DNA of 64,000 nucleotides, from positions 2,239,697 to 2,303,696 of the forward strand of contig NZ_CP120717.1 in NCBI RefSeq assembly GCF_032883915.1. The letters are read 5' to 3'. Each line of letters opens with the position of its first letter. The first letter of the stretch is position 1. A program made the position numbers and the translations under genes. This document shows positions 35,901-45,200 of this stretch, piece after piece. The notes under the pieces were generated by a model that saw only the letters and a list, made by a program, of their open reading frames with translations, did no database searches and was not told where the DNA came from. Source of the stretch: Endozoicomonas sp. 8E. Lineage in GTDB: Bacteria; Pseudomonadota; Gammaproteobacteria; Pseudomonadales; Endozoicomonadaceae.

Positions 35901-36751
35901 ATATGTACAACGTAGCCGATGGGTTTATGGCAGGACAACAGATCATTCAGGGCTCCCTGTTGTAAATCTTTCCCCAGAAGATGAACCTGGGTATAGGCGG
36001 ATGTGGCGGCTGCGAAAAGAGCTTCATCATTGACAAAGAGCGATTGTCCCAGGCGTTGCAGATCAGGGGGCTGATCGCCGGCTGCGATAGGACGCATGAA
36101 GGTGCGCCCGTTCACTTTAACTTCGTCTACTTCAATAGTGGCAAGGGCAACGTAATTATCAACTGCGCCAAGGTTTTCTATACTTCCACTGACGCCTTTC
36201 AGTACTGCGTTTAGTAGTTCGGGGCTGGCAACTTTCGTTAAGGGTTCTAATGCCTGGGTGTCGCCTGATTGAGTTAGAATAGCTGCAATTAACTTCTGAT
36301 CGGTCATTTCGTTTCTGACTTCAATGACCAGTTCCTTTTTGGCAAGGTTATGGGTAAACCTGAAGACCCCCTCATTACCGACCTTGAGGACTTTGGTGTA
36401 TTTCCGGGCAACGTCATTCTCGTCTGTTTCAAACAGATCAACACTGGAAACACCTCCCTCGATGCCAGAAAGGACGTCCGTGAAGCCTTCAGAAGGAACC
36501 TCGTAGCCTGCTCTGGTTTGAGTCAGATCAGTGTAGGTGGTTGTGAAGGATTTGGGTATGGGTTGCCGGTCATCACCTAAGGTTGGCTGAACCATGACCT
36601 CGCTCTGGGTAAACTCTACGTGTACACTGTCCAAAATATCGACAGATTTTACTAGCAGCCTGCGATCACCCAGTGCCTGGCTGGTAATGATGGAAGAGCT
36701 GATTGCAACGGCGACAGCCAGGTTTAATACATTGGGGCGAGCACTTGTCAT
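29903..36751 (-). CDS. g6: giant exported paralogue, 2282 aa
   Basis: ATG at 36749-36751 after CTGAGGTAGTAGA. The signal peptide ends A-L-G rather than A-L-A, still acceptable to signal peptidase I. The middle (about 450-1602) starts with a long heptad region, one W-type repeat at 34877-34954 (LGIDDWDDSKPLKEQ), an F-type repeat (LNIKDFDNNADIDLQE) and a private, low-complexity acidic insert (near 34100-34280, with SSPANSKEKLDDTGRPPPS). It also has a Y-type repeat (LNIEDYQDDATIADQ) and the pivot (QGSKPRFVLDRR). The EHDRK block is duplicated (about 32100-32740). The C-module carries the variant tract shared with g4. The tail APVNVMSSGANRKSG has no match in the other genes. Function unknown. Confidence 0.95.
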   Translation of the reverse strand: MTSARPNVLNLAVAVAISSSIITSQALGDRRLLVKSVDILDSVHVEFTQSEVMVQPTLGDDRQPIPKSFTTTYTDLTQTRAGYEVPSEGFTDVLSGIEGGVSSVDLFETDENDVARKYTKVLKVGNEGVFRFTHNLAKKELVIEVRNEMTDQKLIAAILTQSGDTQALEPLTKVASPELLNAVLKGVSGSIENLGAVDNYVALATIEVDEVKVNGRTFMRPIAAGDQPPDLQRLGQSLFVNDEALFAAATSAYTQVHLLGKDLQQGALNDLLSCHKPIGYVVHIEDDTQAYPVPAGYPKLEVKQAPGEAIVFHGQKQNPTDIAFVESLYKLLEKDFNDNSIPPATTQVEKDKVRSYQYVIRSRQMALLEEIAVQLNSESGRAKLITLAYYESLQQALTSATPEKADKFEFTSGHIRLASSMATPTWMHSQLVKHFGFKPAIKNFLTSQLFIQTIQEVTTILSRLNEVQADVFEDNRRFAFKVTSDIARQLTKIESELEEQQQVKEVRLIQLEKELMLIKNRLSDDVKSKVRLLQRRKQVEDEFVQVRNLMRELQKQSQKLQQEVRGIPKLEQRVRDTRVDIAAVRANAKKAFNAELADDLGIDDWDDSKPLKEQVRLIRKKIDEVFSSVALMERPVGDSTEEILAALELRLGIFLVNEKDPAVHFRFIQRHLQKQAEQNLEVFLEKVGIVERVLGLAPKNNDDLIARQYAIDKAIQQCLEQSTVLVGQEHPFLQQSTRTDAKKEAEIKAFNAATARHLNIKDFDNNADIDLQEQQLLHRFKSLSAALKRLDEMNVEQDQLLNRFQSTNAAIDEDLERLLWSIRKPDAKYSSQEDDVKVKQDTVAKDLPVPKDEESTIEQDDTLIEGTHDRSSSPANSKEKLDDTGRPPPSIVRPEVIRELRALKIALQKRLSEETDLYFHSMFISEDIKKYIREARKQSEKEALVILENLESLFNIKINEGDDKAVRLQRLRTRLDGGDITPYELDEMDKILFWEADSIAQEDPAERDIRLSRFRERLTFKVEESHQRAREKQAEYLTTVEDELNIDPHENPATKERGRTLTTKLASILEVKFVAGASLSDNKYDLRHRIKVVRKKINTVVEDRDGAEVIKRVYNNRIAHRLNIEDYQDDATIADQNSLIDAKLQQIDKEVIVADQPDIDERIAAIEDELDRRMAPQGSKPRFVLDRRVAMARRGLEEAESELANINRKLNAIGHKQVVFVSRDDIEPISDEDDRALNQAMKQIQTELGLPAGDEQTPEERVDDIRHFMGEQGADRRDEIVEKLGAVAKALNIRIKGGPGSPQKADYIIAISASAKAHGWDEINAADEALGELPLTRKKYSQAKEFLHEHDRKAKDAAFTLLQKMSAQENLDLKKEEINRSGDADQKAKTGLDNKMALPKTAVEQKSDTESETLKTPEANEAEIKATENAQSPEPDFTEIRKRVNALRNKPQVREFLDKHDRKSMDAALAEFQKSIALKNPDRSREETENEIEPLNAALKKKSDAAAKALEVLEAHEADIKTTEEAVGLEPGTSDIRKRVNALRIKRVELGGNDGHGCKIQQLVQEQARLTFEREVWKADIKKMKENLKTAQGAVENYRAPFQHTPRQVKVLDAILEFMQQHPLKKQALEAAFGLTEAAIEYGTPFLTTFHFDDEFAPIRLQALVGDRLTFEQASQIVEVFRILQRDFPVSLYKPLENQPVDALEELEYLVFRARNEMETGAQHYDDVIKRIGSTGIQHFGHETENLKGFSEYFASHSASGNKIIALLREGLISKVELENYMKISRSIDGYLTRNEFEHFIGCRQGVNVHQFKRVVWMLSDKGVEEFMKSAFTPVPTIATGPVAMKESVAGMKEYAAAVIANYILDDIAFENGRRTAAYLANIQDTLTPYVNAAGISESELIKAIHDKLMEAHATAVERQLKDYWLKPSASLVQAVPWYYTSYKPLLAMTGAWKAAKASLLNTVGLYIMDLTNRGDYTHRMIIPFQHWLEHYGIDLDRTGQYAYHSGVEKVSEVLGLYMPYGRASSSVILLITGTTLFTRQYHANPHLYRSISRLVPEIVKSMGSRQGVQVPLLHRVTPQTVKTLASATAGLVLGPVSTVGAYAHGLIFGFNIAQMLGFALASSLTFDFFMNDNKLLTQWLGGPLGRSLDKINRWRGAGEKDDEYLQRTAIASPQRFTETDEEYANRVKANNTMYGWTRHENYLQFRERRDRTMKLFENGWEKYFRENVPKWSFSHANSIPYSYTLGTFYNWQQGDDKKAPVNVMSSGANRKSGISGKVLLN
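32100..32740 (-). repeat. Duplicated EHDRK/NALRNK block in g6
   Basis: Two units of about 110 codons lie in tandem. Unit 1 starts EFLHEHDRKAKDA and ends IRKRVNALRNK; unit 2 starts EFLDKHDRKSMDA and ends IRKRVNALRIKR. Each includes an N-L-D-x-K/R-x-E segment and an E-A-x-I-K-x-T-E segment. Other long paralogues have one unit. Divergence between the two copies shows the duplication is not recent. Confidence 0.75.
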
Positions 36752-36893
36752 TCTACTACCTCAGAGCTAAGTATTTTTAGCACTGTGAAAAGTGACTGGC
36801 ACAACAGGTGGGGGAGCGGCTGTCAATCGCTTATTTGGTCAATCGCTTATTTGAGTAGCTTCAGGCTCTTTTAGTGGAGACGTCTCTTTGAGT
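36752..36893 (-). promoter_or_regulatory. g7/g6 spacer, 142 bp
   Basis: Conserved leader next to g6, followed by a 16-bp direct repeat in tandem (TCAATCGCTTATTTGG at 36823-36838 and TCAATCGCTTATTTGA at 36839-36854). This is another local expansion of the AATCGCT spacer unit. No terminator seen. Confidence 0.5.
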
Positions 36894-39800
36894 TCAGAAG
36901 TTCCAAACTCTCACACTTATCCTATCATGAACCGGAGCTTTCTGATCATCGCCCTGTTGCAAATTGTAGAAGGCACCCAGAGTGTAGGAGTAAGGAATAC
37001 TTTCTGCATGGGAAAACGACCATTTAGGCACATTTTTCTTGAAGTAATTCTCCCAGCCATCCTCAAATAGTTTCATGGTACGATCACGGCGCTCACGGAA
37101 CTGCAGGTAATTTTCGTGTCGAGTCCAGCCATGCATCATGTCATTTTCTTTAACACGGTTTGCGTACTCTTCATCGTTTTCACTGAAACGTTGAGGTGAG
37201 GCAATAGCCGTACGTTTCAAATATTCAGCGTCCGTTTCACCCACGCCCCGCCAGCGATTAATCTTGTCGAGACCGCGGCCCAGAGGTCCACCCAGCCATT
37301 GAGTAAGCATCCTGTTGTCGTTCATAAAGAAGTCGAAAGTGAGACTCGACACCAGAACAAATCCAAATGTCTGAGCATAGGTGAACCAAGATACAAGACC
37401 ATGAGCGCATGCTCCGATAGTGGCTACCGGACCCAGCGCCAGACTGGCTGTAGCCGAGGCCAGAGTTTTCACTTTTTGTGGTGTCAGCCTGTGCAGCAGC
37501 GGTACCTGAACCCCTTGACCGGAACCCATGGATTTCACTATTTCCGGAACCAGACGGGAAATGCTGCGATACCTGTGCGGGTTGGCGTTGTATTGTCTGG
37601 CAAACAGCATGGAGCCGGTTTTCAGCAGAATGACTGAGGAAGCCGCCTTGCCCAATGGCATGGCCAGCCGCCCGGCCGCTTCAGAGAATTTTTCAATTCC
37701 TCTGTGGTAGGCATATTGCCGGGTCCGATCAAGATCAACACCATAAAGTTCCAACCAGTGTTGAAAAGGTGTGAGCATTCTGTGGGCGTAATCACCCCTG
37801 TTGGTCAGATCCAGAAGATAGAGTAACGACATGTTTGAGAAGGACAGCTCGGTAGCCTGCCATACGTCATGGGTCACCAATAGTGGCTTGTAGCTGGAGT
37901 AGTACCAGGTCACAGCCTGTACCAGAAAGGCTGAAGGTTTGACCCAGTAATCATTGAGCTGCTGCTCGACCGCTGTGGCATGAGCCTGTAACAATGTGCC
38001 ATGGATAGCTTTGATCAGTTCTGATTCAGATATTCCGGCAGCATGGGCATAAGGTGTCAGGCTATCCTGAACATTGGCCAGAAATGCTGCCGTCCTGCGG
38101 GCATTTTCAAAGGCAATATCATCTAGCACGCAGTTGGCGATGACAGCAGCGGCGTACTCTTTCATGCCGACAACCGACTCTTTCATAGCTGCCGGGCCAG
38201 ATGCAGTCACGGACGCTGGTGTAAAGGCACTCAGCATGAATTTCTCAGCACCCTGGTCGGACAGCATCCGGACAGCGGCTTTGAAGTGAGGCACATTGAC
38301 GCCGTGTCTGTAGCCAAGGAAATGTTCAAATTCGTCCACTGTCTGATAACCATCGAGACCTCTGACGACCTTCATGTAGTTCTCAAGTTCAGCCTTGCTG
38401 ATCAGACCTTCACGAACTAAAGTGATTATCCTGTTGCCACTGGCAGAATGGCTAGCGAAGTATTCTGAGAAGCTTTTCAGATCCTCCGGTTCACGATCTA
38501 CGCAGTGAATACCTGCTAAGCCTATATCGCGAATTTCGTCGTCGTATTCTTGTGCCCCATTTCCTGTCTCATCCCATGCCCCGTGCGCCAGACAGTTGAC
38601 TTCTTTGATGGCATTCCGGGGTTGCACGAGAGTGGGGTCTGGGAAGGTCGTCGTCTTCAGTCTCTTGAAAACTTCTACAATCCGGCTGGCCTGTTTAAAC
38701 GTCAGTTTGTCTCCGACTCCTGCCTGCAAGCGAATCGGTGCAAACTCATCGTCAAAATCGAAAGTGACAAGGCTTGGTACTGCCTTACCGCTTTCTTTTG
38801 CTGCTGTTCTCAGGCCAATGGCGGCTTCCAGAGCTTGTTTTATGAGAGGGTGCTGCTGCGTGAGTTTGCGGATGTCGTTCAGAACTTTTGCCTGTTCCGG
38901 CGTGTACTGGAAGGGGCTACCGTCATTTTCGATGGCTTTCTCTGTCGCCATCAGGAATCCTTTCATCCTCTCAATATCTGCTTTTCTGGTTTCAATCTCG
39001 TCCTCCAGACGGGCCTGTTCCCGCTCTGCGAGGGTTTGCGCTTGACCAGGCAGATTCAACTCGGTCTGAAGTGCTTTAATGCTTCGTATACGGTCGGTAT
39101 CGTCCATATTGTTACTAAGCCTGTTTAGTCTGCAATGAACAACTGCCAGCTCGCTTTCGGCTTTTGCTATCATTCGTCTGGCTCTGGCTGCATCACTGTC
39201 AAGAATGTATCGGGGTTTAGGTCCCAGGCGAGCGATTTGCCTGTCAAGCTCTTCATCAATGGCTGCAAGACGCTCATTAGCGTCAGGTTGACCCGCTTTG
39301 AAAACATCTTCCTCCAGCTGTTGCAGTTTTGCCCTAATTAAACAGTTCTGGACGTCTATGCTGGTATCATCCTTATAATCTATAACCTTGAGTTGATGTG
39401 CAATTTTATTGTTCCAGGCTCTCCTGGCATCTTCATCTTTATGGATTTCGTACAGTTCATCCCGTAATTCCTGAACTCTGTCTCCCAGGGCATACTGCCG
39501 GTCAGACAGTTCTGCATCGTCTTCAAACTCTATATTCAGATCACTGGCCAGTTTGTCTGTTAAACTTTTGCCTCTCTCTCTGGCAGCAGAGTTTTCATAA
39601 GGGGCGATATTTAACTGGTCCTCCAGAACGATAAGATGAACTGCCTGTCGTACTCTGGCCCGCTGACCCGGTTCTTCAACAATATACCTGAGACGATCAC
39701 GAATGATGTTGAGCTTAATATTCATCCCTGCCGGATTTTCCTCCAGATCTCTGTCTGGCCCGCCAGCATCCCAGAGTATCCTGCGCATTTCATCCAGCTC

Positions 39801-42131
39801 AAAATTTGAAACATGACGGGCATCAAGTCTTGCAAGAAGCCTTTCCAGTCTTGCAGCCTTGTTCTCACTTACATTGACTTTGATGTTGAGTAATATTTCC
39901 AGGCCGTGCAGTGCGTTCAGGGCCTCTTCCTCTGACCGCTTTCTGGCTTCCCTGATGTGTAGATGCATTTTTTCAGAAAGGGACTGACGAAGGTCATAGA
40001 CATTCTCCTTTTCTCTGCAATGGAAATAACTCTTTCCCTCCAGACCTGTTAACGTCGCAAGAAGTCTCCCCAATACTTCAGGCATGACTTTGGGATGGCC
40101 TGGTGTTTTGATGTCTTCCAGTTCTGTTTCCAGCTCTGAAAGCTCGAAGAGCATGTCATTTACCTTTGCTTCCAGGCTGGCACGGTCCTCCAGGCAGGGG
40201 TCTTCTCCCGGATTGATCCCAAGAACCTCTGCCAGAGCGTCTTTTCTGGCTCTGGTGTAAAAAGCCTCCCTATCGAGCAGGTTTCTCATTGTGTTAAGTT
40301 GTTCGCGCAGATTTTCTTCCTGAGCACTCATTGCTTTAAGTTGCTGACGCAGTGTTTCTCCCTGAGCATTCATTGTCTTAAGTTTTTGAACCAGGCGTTC
40401 TTGTTGAACGTCAACATCTGCATCGCTATCAAAATCCTGAATGTTTAAATACCTGGCAATGGTTGCACAGAGGGCTTTGATGTCAGTGTCTTTTTCAGAC
40501 ACTGTAATGGTGCTCACTTGCGTGTCCATTTTGTTATCAGGGACCAGACCAGGCTGAGCTTCAAAAAAGATAGCCAGTTTATGCCGGACTGCCCCATGGA
40601 TTAGTTCTTCATGTTGATGCAGGTATTGTTGGATATGCTGATAGCGTAAATCCAGATCGTTTTCATTGTCAGGAGTAATTTCGAGTGTGTTCTCAAGGTC
40701 CGCCAGTATTTCTTTTATGGCTTCTTTTCGAGACTTTCCTGTTGCAGAAACCCGTTGCTCGATTTCCTGAATTCTCTCAACAAAGTGCGGATTATTCAGA
40801 AGATTTCTGAGTCTGGGTTTGAAGCGGAAGTGTTTTGCGAGTTGAATTTGCAGCCAGCTTGGCGTGATGACCGAGGCAGCGACTCTGATATGTCCTGATG
40901 TCAATTCAAATTCATCTGCCTTGTCTGGAGTAGCAATGGTCAATGCCTGCAGGAGAGATTCATAGTACGCAAGCATCTCCAGTTGATAGGTATCAAATTT
41001 AATATCCTGATATGCAGCTAATTCCTCCAGCATTTGCATCTGCCTGCTTCGAATGGAGTATTGGTAGCTTCTGAGCTTGTCTTTTTTAACCAGTGTTGTT
41101 ATCGCAGGATCGGGGGAGTCGCCGATACATTTCATCCAGGTGGAACAGAGAGTTTCCGCAAGAGCTATGTCGGCTGGATTCTGTTTCTGACCACGGAAAA
41201 CAATAATCTTTTCCGAAGTCTCAGTCACTTCCAGTTTTGGATAATTTTCAGGTACATGATATGCCTGAGTGTCATCATCAACGTATACAACATAGCCGAC
41301 GGGTTTATTATCAAACAACAGATCCACCAGGGCCTGCTGTTGTATATCTCCCCCCAGAACATGAACCTGGGTATAGGCAGAGGTGGCTGCTGCAAAAAGC
41401 GCCTCATCATTGACAAAGAGCGATTGTCCCAGGCGTTTTAGTTCAGGAGGCTGATCGCCTGCAGCAATAAGACGCATGAAGGTGCGCCCGTTGACTGCAA
41501 CCTTTTTTACTTCAACGCTGACAAGGGCAACATAGTGATCAGCTTCGCCAAGACTTCCTGCTCTTTCGTTGGCCCCTTTGAGCACTCTGGTCAGTTGATC
41601 GGGAGTGGCAATTTTTGTAAAGGGGTCTAATGGTTGAATGTCACCTGATTGAGCACGAACAGCCGCAATTGAATTCTGATCGGTCATTCCTTTTCTGACT
41701 TCAATGACCAGTTTACCCTCTGCAAGGTTATGGGAGAACCTGAAGACACCCTCATCGCCGACCTTGAGAACTTTGGTGTACTTCTGAGCAACGTCATTCT
41801 CGCCGGTTGTAAACAGGTCAACGCTGGTAACGCCACCCTCGATGCCAAAAAGAATATCTGTGAAGCCTTCAGAAGGTATGTCGTAGCCCGCTCTGACTTC
41901 TGTCTGATCAGGGTAGGTGGTGGTAAAGGATTTGGGAATGGGCTGCTGGTCATCACCTGAAGTTGGCTGAACCAGGACCTCACTCTGGATAAACTCCACA
42001 GGTTCACTGCCGGAAATATCCACAGATTTTGTCTGCAGCCTGCGATCAGCCAGTGCCTGTGTACTAATGATGGAAGAGCTGATTGCAACGGCCACTGCAA
42101 GGCTTAATGCATTGGCGCGAGCATTTGTCAT
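36894..42131 (-). CDS. g7: exported paralogue, 1745 aa, weak start context
   Basis: I start this gene at ATG 42129-42131, which gives the family signal peptide (MTNARANALSLAVAVAISSS, cleavage after A-L-A). The frame is open upstream to a GTG at 42180-42182, but that would place 17 unrelated residues before the signal peptide. The GAGG box seen in the rest of the family is changed here to ATGGTTTT. The middle is short (about 450-1074): no W-type repeat, two adjacent LREQL/LRQQL heptad units, one F-type repeat (LNIQDFDSDADVDVQQ), a Y-type repeat (LKVIDYKDDTSIDVQ) and the pivot LGPKPRYILDSD. The EHDRK block is missing; a remnant LQTELNLPGQAQTLA joins straight to the last coiled coil. The tail is APVHDRISVRVWNF. 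Function unknown; expression may be reduced. Confidence 0.9.
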   Translation of the reverse strand: MTNARANALSLAVAVAISSSIISTQALADRRLQTKSVDISGSEPVEFIQSEVLVQPTSGDDQQPIPKSFTTTYPDQTEVRAGYDIPSEGFTDILFGIEGGVTSVDLFTTGENDVAQKYTKVLKVGDEGVFRFSHNLAEGKLVIEVRKGMTDQNSIAAVRAQSGDIQPLDPFTKIATPDQLTRVLKGANERAGSLGEADHYVALVSVEVKKVAVNGRTFMRLIAAGDQPPELKRLGQSLFVNDEALFAAATSAYTQVHVLGGDIQQQALVDLLFDNKPVGYVVYVDDDTQAYHVPENYPKLEVTETSEKIIVFRGQKQNPADIALAETLCSTWMKCIGDSPDPAITTLVKKDKLRSYQYSIRSRQMQMLEELAAYQDIKFDTYQLEMLAYYESLLQALTIATPDKADEFELTSGHIRVAASVITPSWLQIQLAKHFRFKPRLRNLLNNPHFVERIQEIEQRVSATGKSRKEAIKEILADLENTLEITPDNENDLDLRYQHIQQYLHQHEELIHGAVRHKLAIFFEAQPGLVPDNKMDTQVSTITVSEKDTDIKALCATIARYLNIQDFDSDADVDVQQERLVQKLKTMNAQGETLRQQLKAMSAQEENLREQLNTMRNLLDREAFYTRARKDALAEVLGINPGEDPCLEDRASLEAKVNDMLFELSELETELEDIKTPGHPKVMPEVLGRLLATLTGLEGKSYFHCREKENVYDLRQSLSEKMHLHIREARKRSEEEALNALHGLEILLNIKVNVSENKAARLERLLARLDARHVSNFELDEMRRILWDAGGPDRDLEENPAGMNIKLNIIRDRLRYIVEEPGQRARVRQAVHLIVLEDQLNIAPYENSAARERGKSLTDKLASDLNIEFEDDAELSDRQYALGDRVQELRDELYEIHKDEDARRAWNNKIAHQLKVIDYKDDTSIDVQNCLIRAKLQQLEEDVFKAGQPDANERLAAIDEELDRQIARLGPKPRYILDSDAARARRMIAKAESELAVVHCRLNRLSNNMDDTDRIRSIKALQTELNLPGQAQTLAEREQARLEDEIETRKADIERMKGFLMATEKAIENDGSPFQYTPEQAKVLNDIRKLTQQHPLIKQALEAAIGLRTAAKESGKAVPSLVTFDFDDEFAPIRLQAGVGDKLTFKQASRIVEVFKRLKTTTFPDPTLVQPRNAIKEVNCLAHGAWDETGNGAQEYDDEIRDIGLAGIHCVDREPEDLKSFSEYFASHSASGNRIITLVREGLISKAELENYMKVVRGLDGYQTVDEFEHFLGYRHGVNVPHFKAAVRMLSDQGAEKFMLSAFTPASVTASGPAAMKESVVGMKEYAAAVIANCVLDDIAFENARRTAAFLANVQDSLTPYAHAAGISESELIKAIHGTLLQAHATAVEQQLNDYWVKPSAFLVQAVTWYYSSYKPLLVTHDVWQATELSFSNMSLLYLLDLTNRGDYAHRMLTPFQHWLELYGVDLDRTRQYAYHRGIEKFSEAAGRLAMPLGKAASSVILLKTGSMLFARQYNANPHRYRSISRLVPEIVKSMGSGQGVQVPLLHRLTPQKVKTLASATASLALGPVATIGACAHGLVSWFTYAQTFGFVLVSSLTFDFFMNDNRMLTQWLGGPLGRGLDKINRWRGVGETDAEYLKRTAIASPQRFSENDEEYANRVKENDMMHGWTRHENYLQFRERRDRTMKLFEDGWENYFKKNVPKWSFSHAESIPYSYTLGAFYNLQQGDDQKAPVHDRISVRVWNF

Positions 42132-42203
42132 TCTAAAACCATAGAGCTGAGTATTTTTATTACCGTGAAGAGTGATTGTCACACCCGGCGGGTTTTAATT
42201 AAG
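42132..42203 (-). promoter_or_regulatory. g8/g7 spacer, 72 bp, degenerate ribosome binding site
   Basis: The upstream part keeps the leader (CACTCTTCACGGTAATAAAAATACTCAGC), but the last bases before ATG read TCTATGGTTTTAGA where the others have TCTGAGGTAGTAGA. The Shine-Dalgarno core is lost while the rest is conserved, so this is a recent change. Confidence 0.7.
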
Positions 42204-45200
42204 TTAGTCTGCTGAGGCAGCAGGTAGAAAGCTTGATTGAGGGGCATTTCTCTTTTCATGAACAGGCGCTTTCTTATTATTGCCCTGTTGCCAGTCGAAG
42301 GAGGTTCCGAGAGTGTAGAAGTAAGGAATACTTTCTGCATGGGAGAATGACCATTTGGGCATATTTTCCCTGAAGTATTTCTCCCAGCTATGCTCAAACA
42401 GTTTCATGGTGCGATCCCGGCGTTCGCGGAACTGCAGGTAATTTTCGTGTCGCGTCCAGCCATACAGGGTGCTATTTGCTTTAACGAGGTTTGCATAGGC
42501 TTCATCGGTTTCATCGAAGTGTTGGGGCCTGGCAATAGTCGTACGTTGCACATATTCCTCTGTCGTTTCCCCCACGCCCAGCCAGCGGTTAATCTTGTCA
42601 AGACTGCGGCCCAGAGGTCCGCCCAGCCATTGAGTGAGCATCTTGTTGTCGTTCATAAAGAAGTCGAAAGTGAGGCCCGACGCCAGAGCGAACCCGAAGT
42701 TTTGGGCGTATGTGAATCCGGATATAAGGCCGTGGGCGTATGCTCCGACAGTGGCTACCGGACCCAGTACCAGACTGGCTGTGGCAGAGGCCAGTGTTTT
42801 CACTTTTTGTGGTGTCACCCTGTGCAGCAGCGGTACCTGAACTCCCTGTCCTGAACCCATGGATTTCACTATTTCCGGCACCAGACGGGAAATGCTGCGA
42901 TACATTTGAGGATTAGCGTTGTGCTGCCGGGCGAATAACATAGAGCCGGTTCTCAGCAAAATGACTGAGGAAGCCGCCTTGCCCAATGGCATGGCCAGCC
43001 CGCCCACTTCAGAGATTTGTTCAATGCCACTGTGATAGGCATACTGGCCGGTTCGGTCAGGATCAATGCCGTAATGTTCCAGCCAGTGCTGGAAAGGTAT
43101 GAGCATTCTGTGCAGGTAGTCACCCCGGTTAGTCAGATCCAGAAGATAGAGGTACGACATACTTGAGAGAGACAGTTTGGCCGCATTCCGGCTGTCAGTG
43201 GTCGCCAGTAGTGGTTTGAAGCTGGAGTAGTACCAGGTGACAGCCTGTACCAGGAAGGCAGAAGGTTTGATCCAGTAATCTGACAGCTGTCGTTCAATTG
43301 CGGCGGCATGAGCCTGCTTCAATGTACCATGGATCACCTTGATCAGGTCTGATTCAGACAGACCGGCAGCATTGGCATAAGGTGTCAGGGTATCCTGAAC
43401 ATTGGTCAGGAATACTGCCGTCCTGCGGCCGTTTTCAAAGGCAATATCATCAAGCACGTAATTGGCGATGACAGCAGCTGCGTACTCTTTCATGCCGGCA
43501 ACAGATTCTTTCATACCTTTCGGGCCAGTTGCTGTTATGCTCACCGGAGAAATGGCACTCTGCATGAATTCTTCAACACCCTTGTCAGACAGCTTCTGAA
43601 CAACGGCTTTGAAGTGAGGCACATTGACGCCATGTTTGTAGCCCAGGAAGTGTTCAAATTCAGCCACTGTCTGATAACCTTCGACAACTCTGACGGCTTT
43701 TATATAGTTCTCAAGTTCAACCTTGCTGATCAGACCTTCCCGTAGCAGAGCTATGATCCTGTTACCGCTGGCAGAACGGCTAGTGAGGTATTCCGAGAAG
43801 CCTTTCAGGTCCCTCGGTTCATGTTGGACGTAGTGAATACCTGCTGAGCCCATGCCACGAATTGCTTCGTCGTATTCTTGTGCCCCTGTTTCTATCTCTT
43901 GCCTGGACAATTGCACAAGCCTGTGGACTTCTTCCAGGACATTCTGAGTCTGATATCCTGCAGGCTCGTCAGGGGTGTGCGGGAAGCTGGTCTTCAGATT
44001 CCTGAAGACGTCCACAATCCGGCTGGTCTGATCAAAGGTCAGATCGTCTCCGGCCATTGCCTGCAAGCGAATGGGTGCTAATTCATCGTCAAAATCGAAA
44101 GTCGTAAGGAATGGTATTGGCTTACCGCTCCGGCTTGCTGCCTCTGCCAGACCCATTGCGGCTTTCAGAGCTTGTTTTTTCAGAGGGTGCTGCGTGAATT
44201 TGTAGATAGCGTCCAGAACTTTTACCTGTCGCGGCGTGTACTGAAAAGGACCGTTATCATTGATGACGGCTTTTTCGGCAGCCTCCAGGACTTTTTTCAG
44301 TCTCTCTATGTCTGCTTTCCTGGCTTTAATCTCAGCTTTCAGACGACCCTGACGGACCAGTTCCTGAATCGGTTGTCGGATCCCGCGGTCATTAACGCCC
44401 AGTTGTCTCTGTGTGTTTCTGAGGGCATTAATCCGTTGTTCATGGGTTTCAGAGGTGTCTGGTTTAAGGCCCAGGGCTTCTTCAGTGGCGTCAAGAGTCG
44501 CTTCATGATGATCTGCCAGAGCTTTTTCTGCTTCTGATACAGCTTCTCTTTTCTGATCCAGAGCTGAACACAGCAGATCCCAATCGATCTTGTTTGAGCT
44601 TGTCGATTTCTCATTGATGTTTTCAGATTCGAACATCTCCCGTTCCTCAGGAACCGCATTCGCTCGCGCAAAAATCTCCTGTTCTTTACCAACCAGATTC
44701 TCTCGCGCAACAGCTTCTTCAGTGATTGCCTCGGCTAAATCCTTACTTTTCCTGTCGTGCTCACGCAGGAAATCTGTGACCCGGGCGTACTTTTTCCCGG
44801 TTAAAGACAATCCATCCCGTGCTTCATTGATTTCATCGGTTGCGTCCCGGCCATGACTATCTGAATTGTATTCAATAGACATAATGCATTCACCTTCTCC
44901 CACTGATTCGGGGTTGGGATGCATCTGGATGTTCAGATGGGTTCTGGCCCTCAGTTCCTTCAGGACTTCATCTCGTATTTCTGAACTCTGTTGCAGCAGG
45001 AAATTCATGATCTTATGAAATCGCTCTGCATCGGTCTGCTCGTCACCTGCAGGCAGGCCCAGCTCAATCTGAATCTTTTTTACTGGCTGATTGTCAGCCG
45101 GGTCATCTTCAACCGAGGGATGTTCGAGGTCAGTAGGGCTCTGTGCAGATAGCCATTGTTTGCGACCCATAGCATCCAGTTTGCGATTAGCCGTCTCCAG

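Noticed and set aside
42132-42182. Upstream GTG start for g7, adding 17 residues.
   Set aside because: It would put unrelated residues before the signal peptide that begins every other paralogue at the internal ATG, and no Shine-Dalgarno precedes the GTG.
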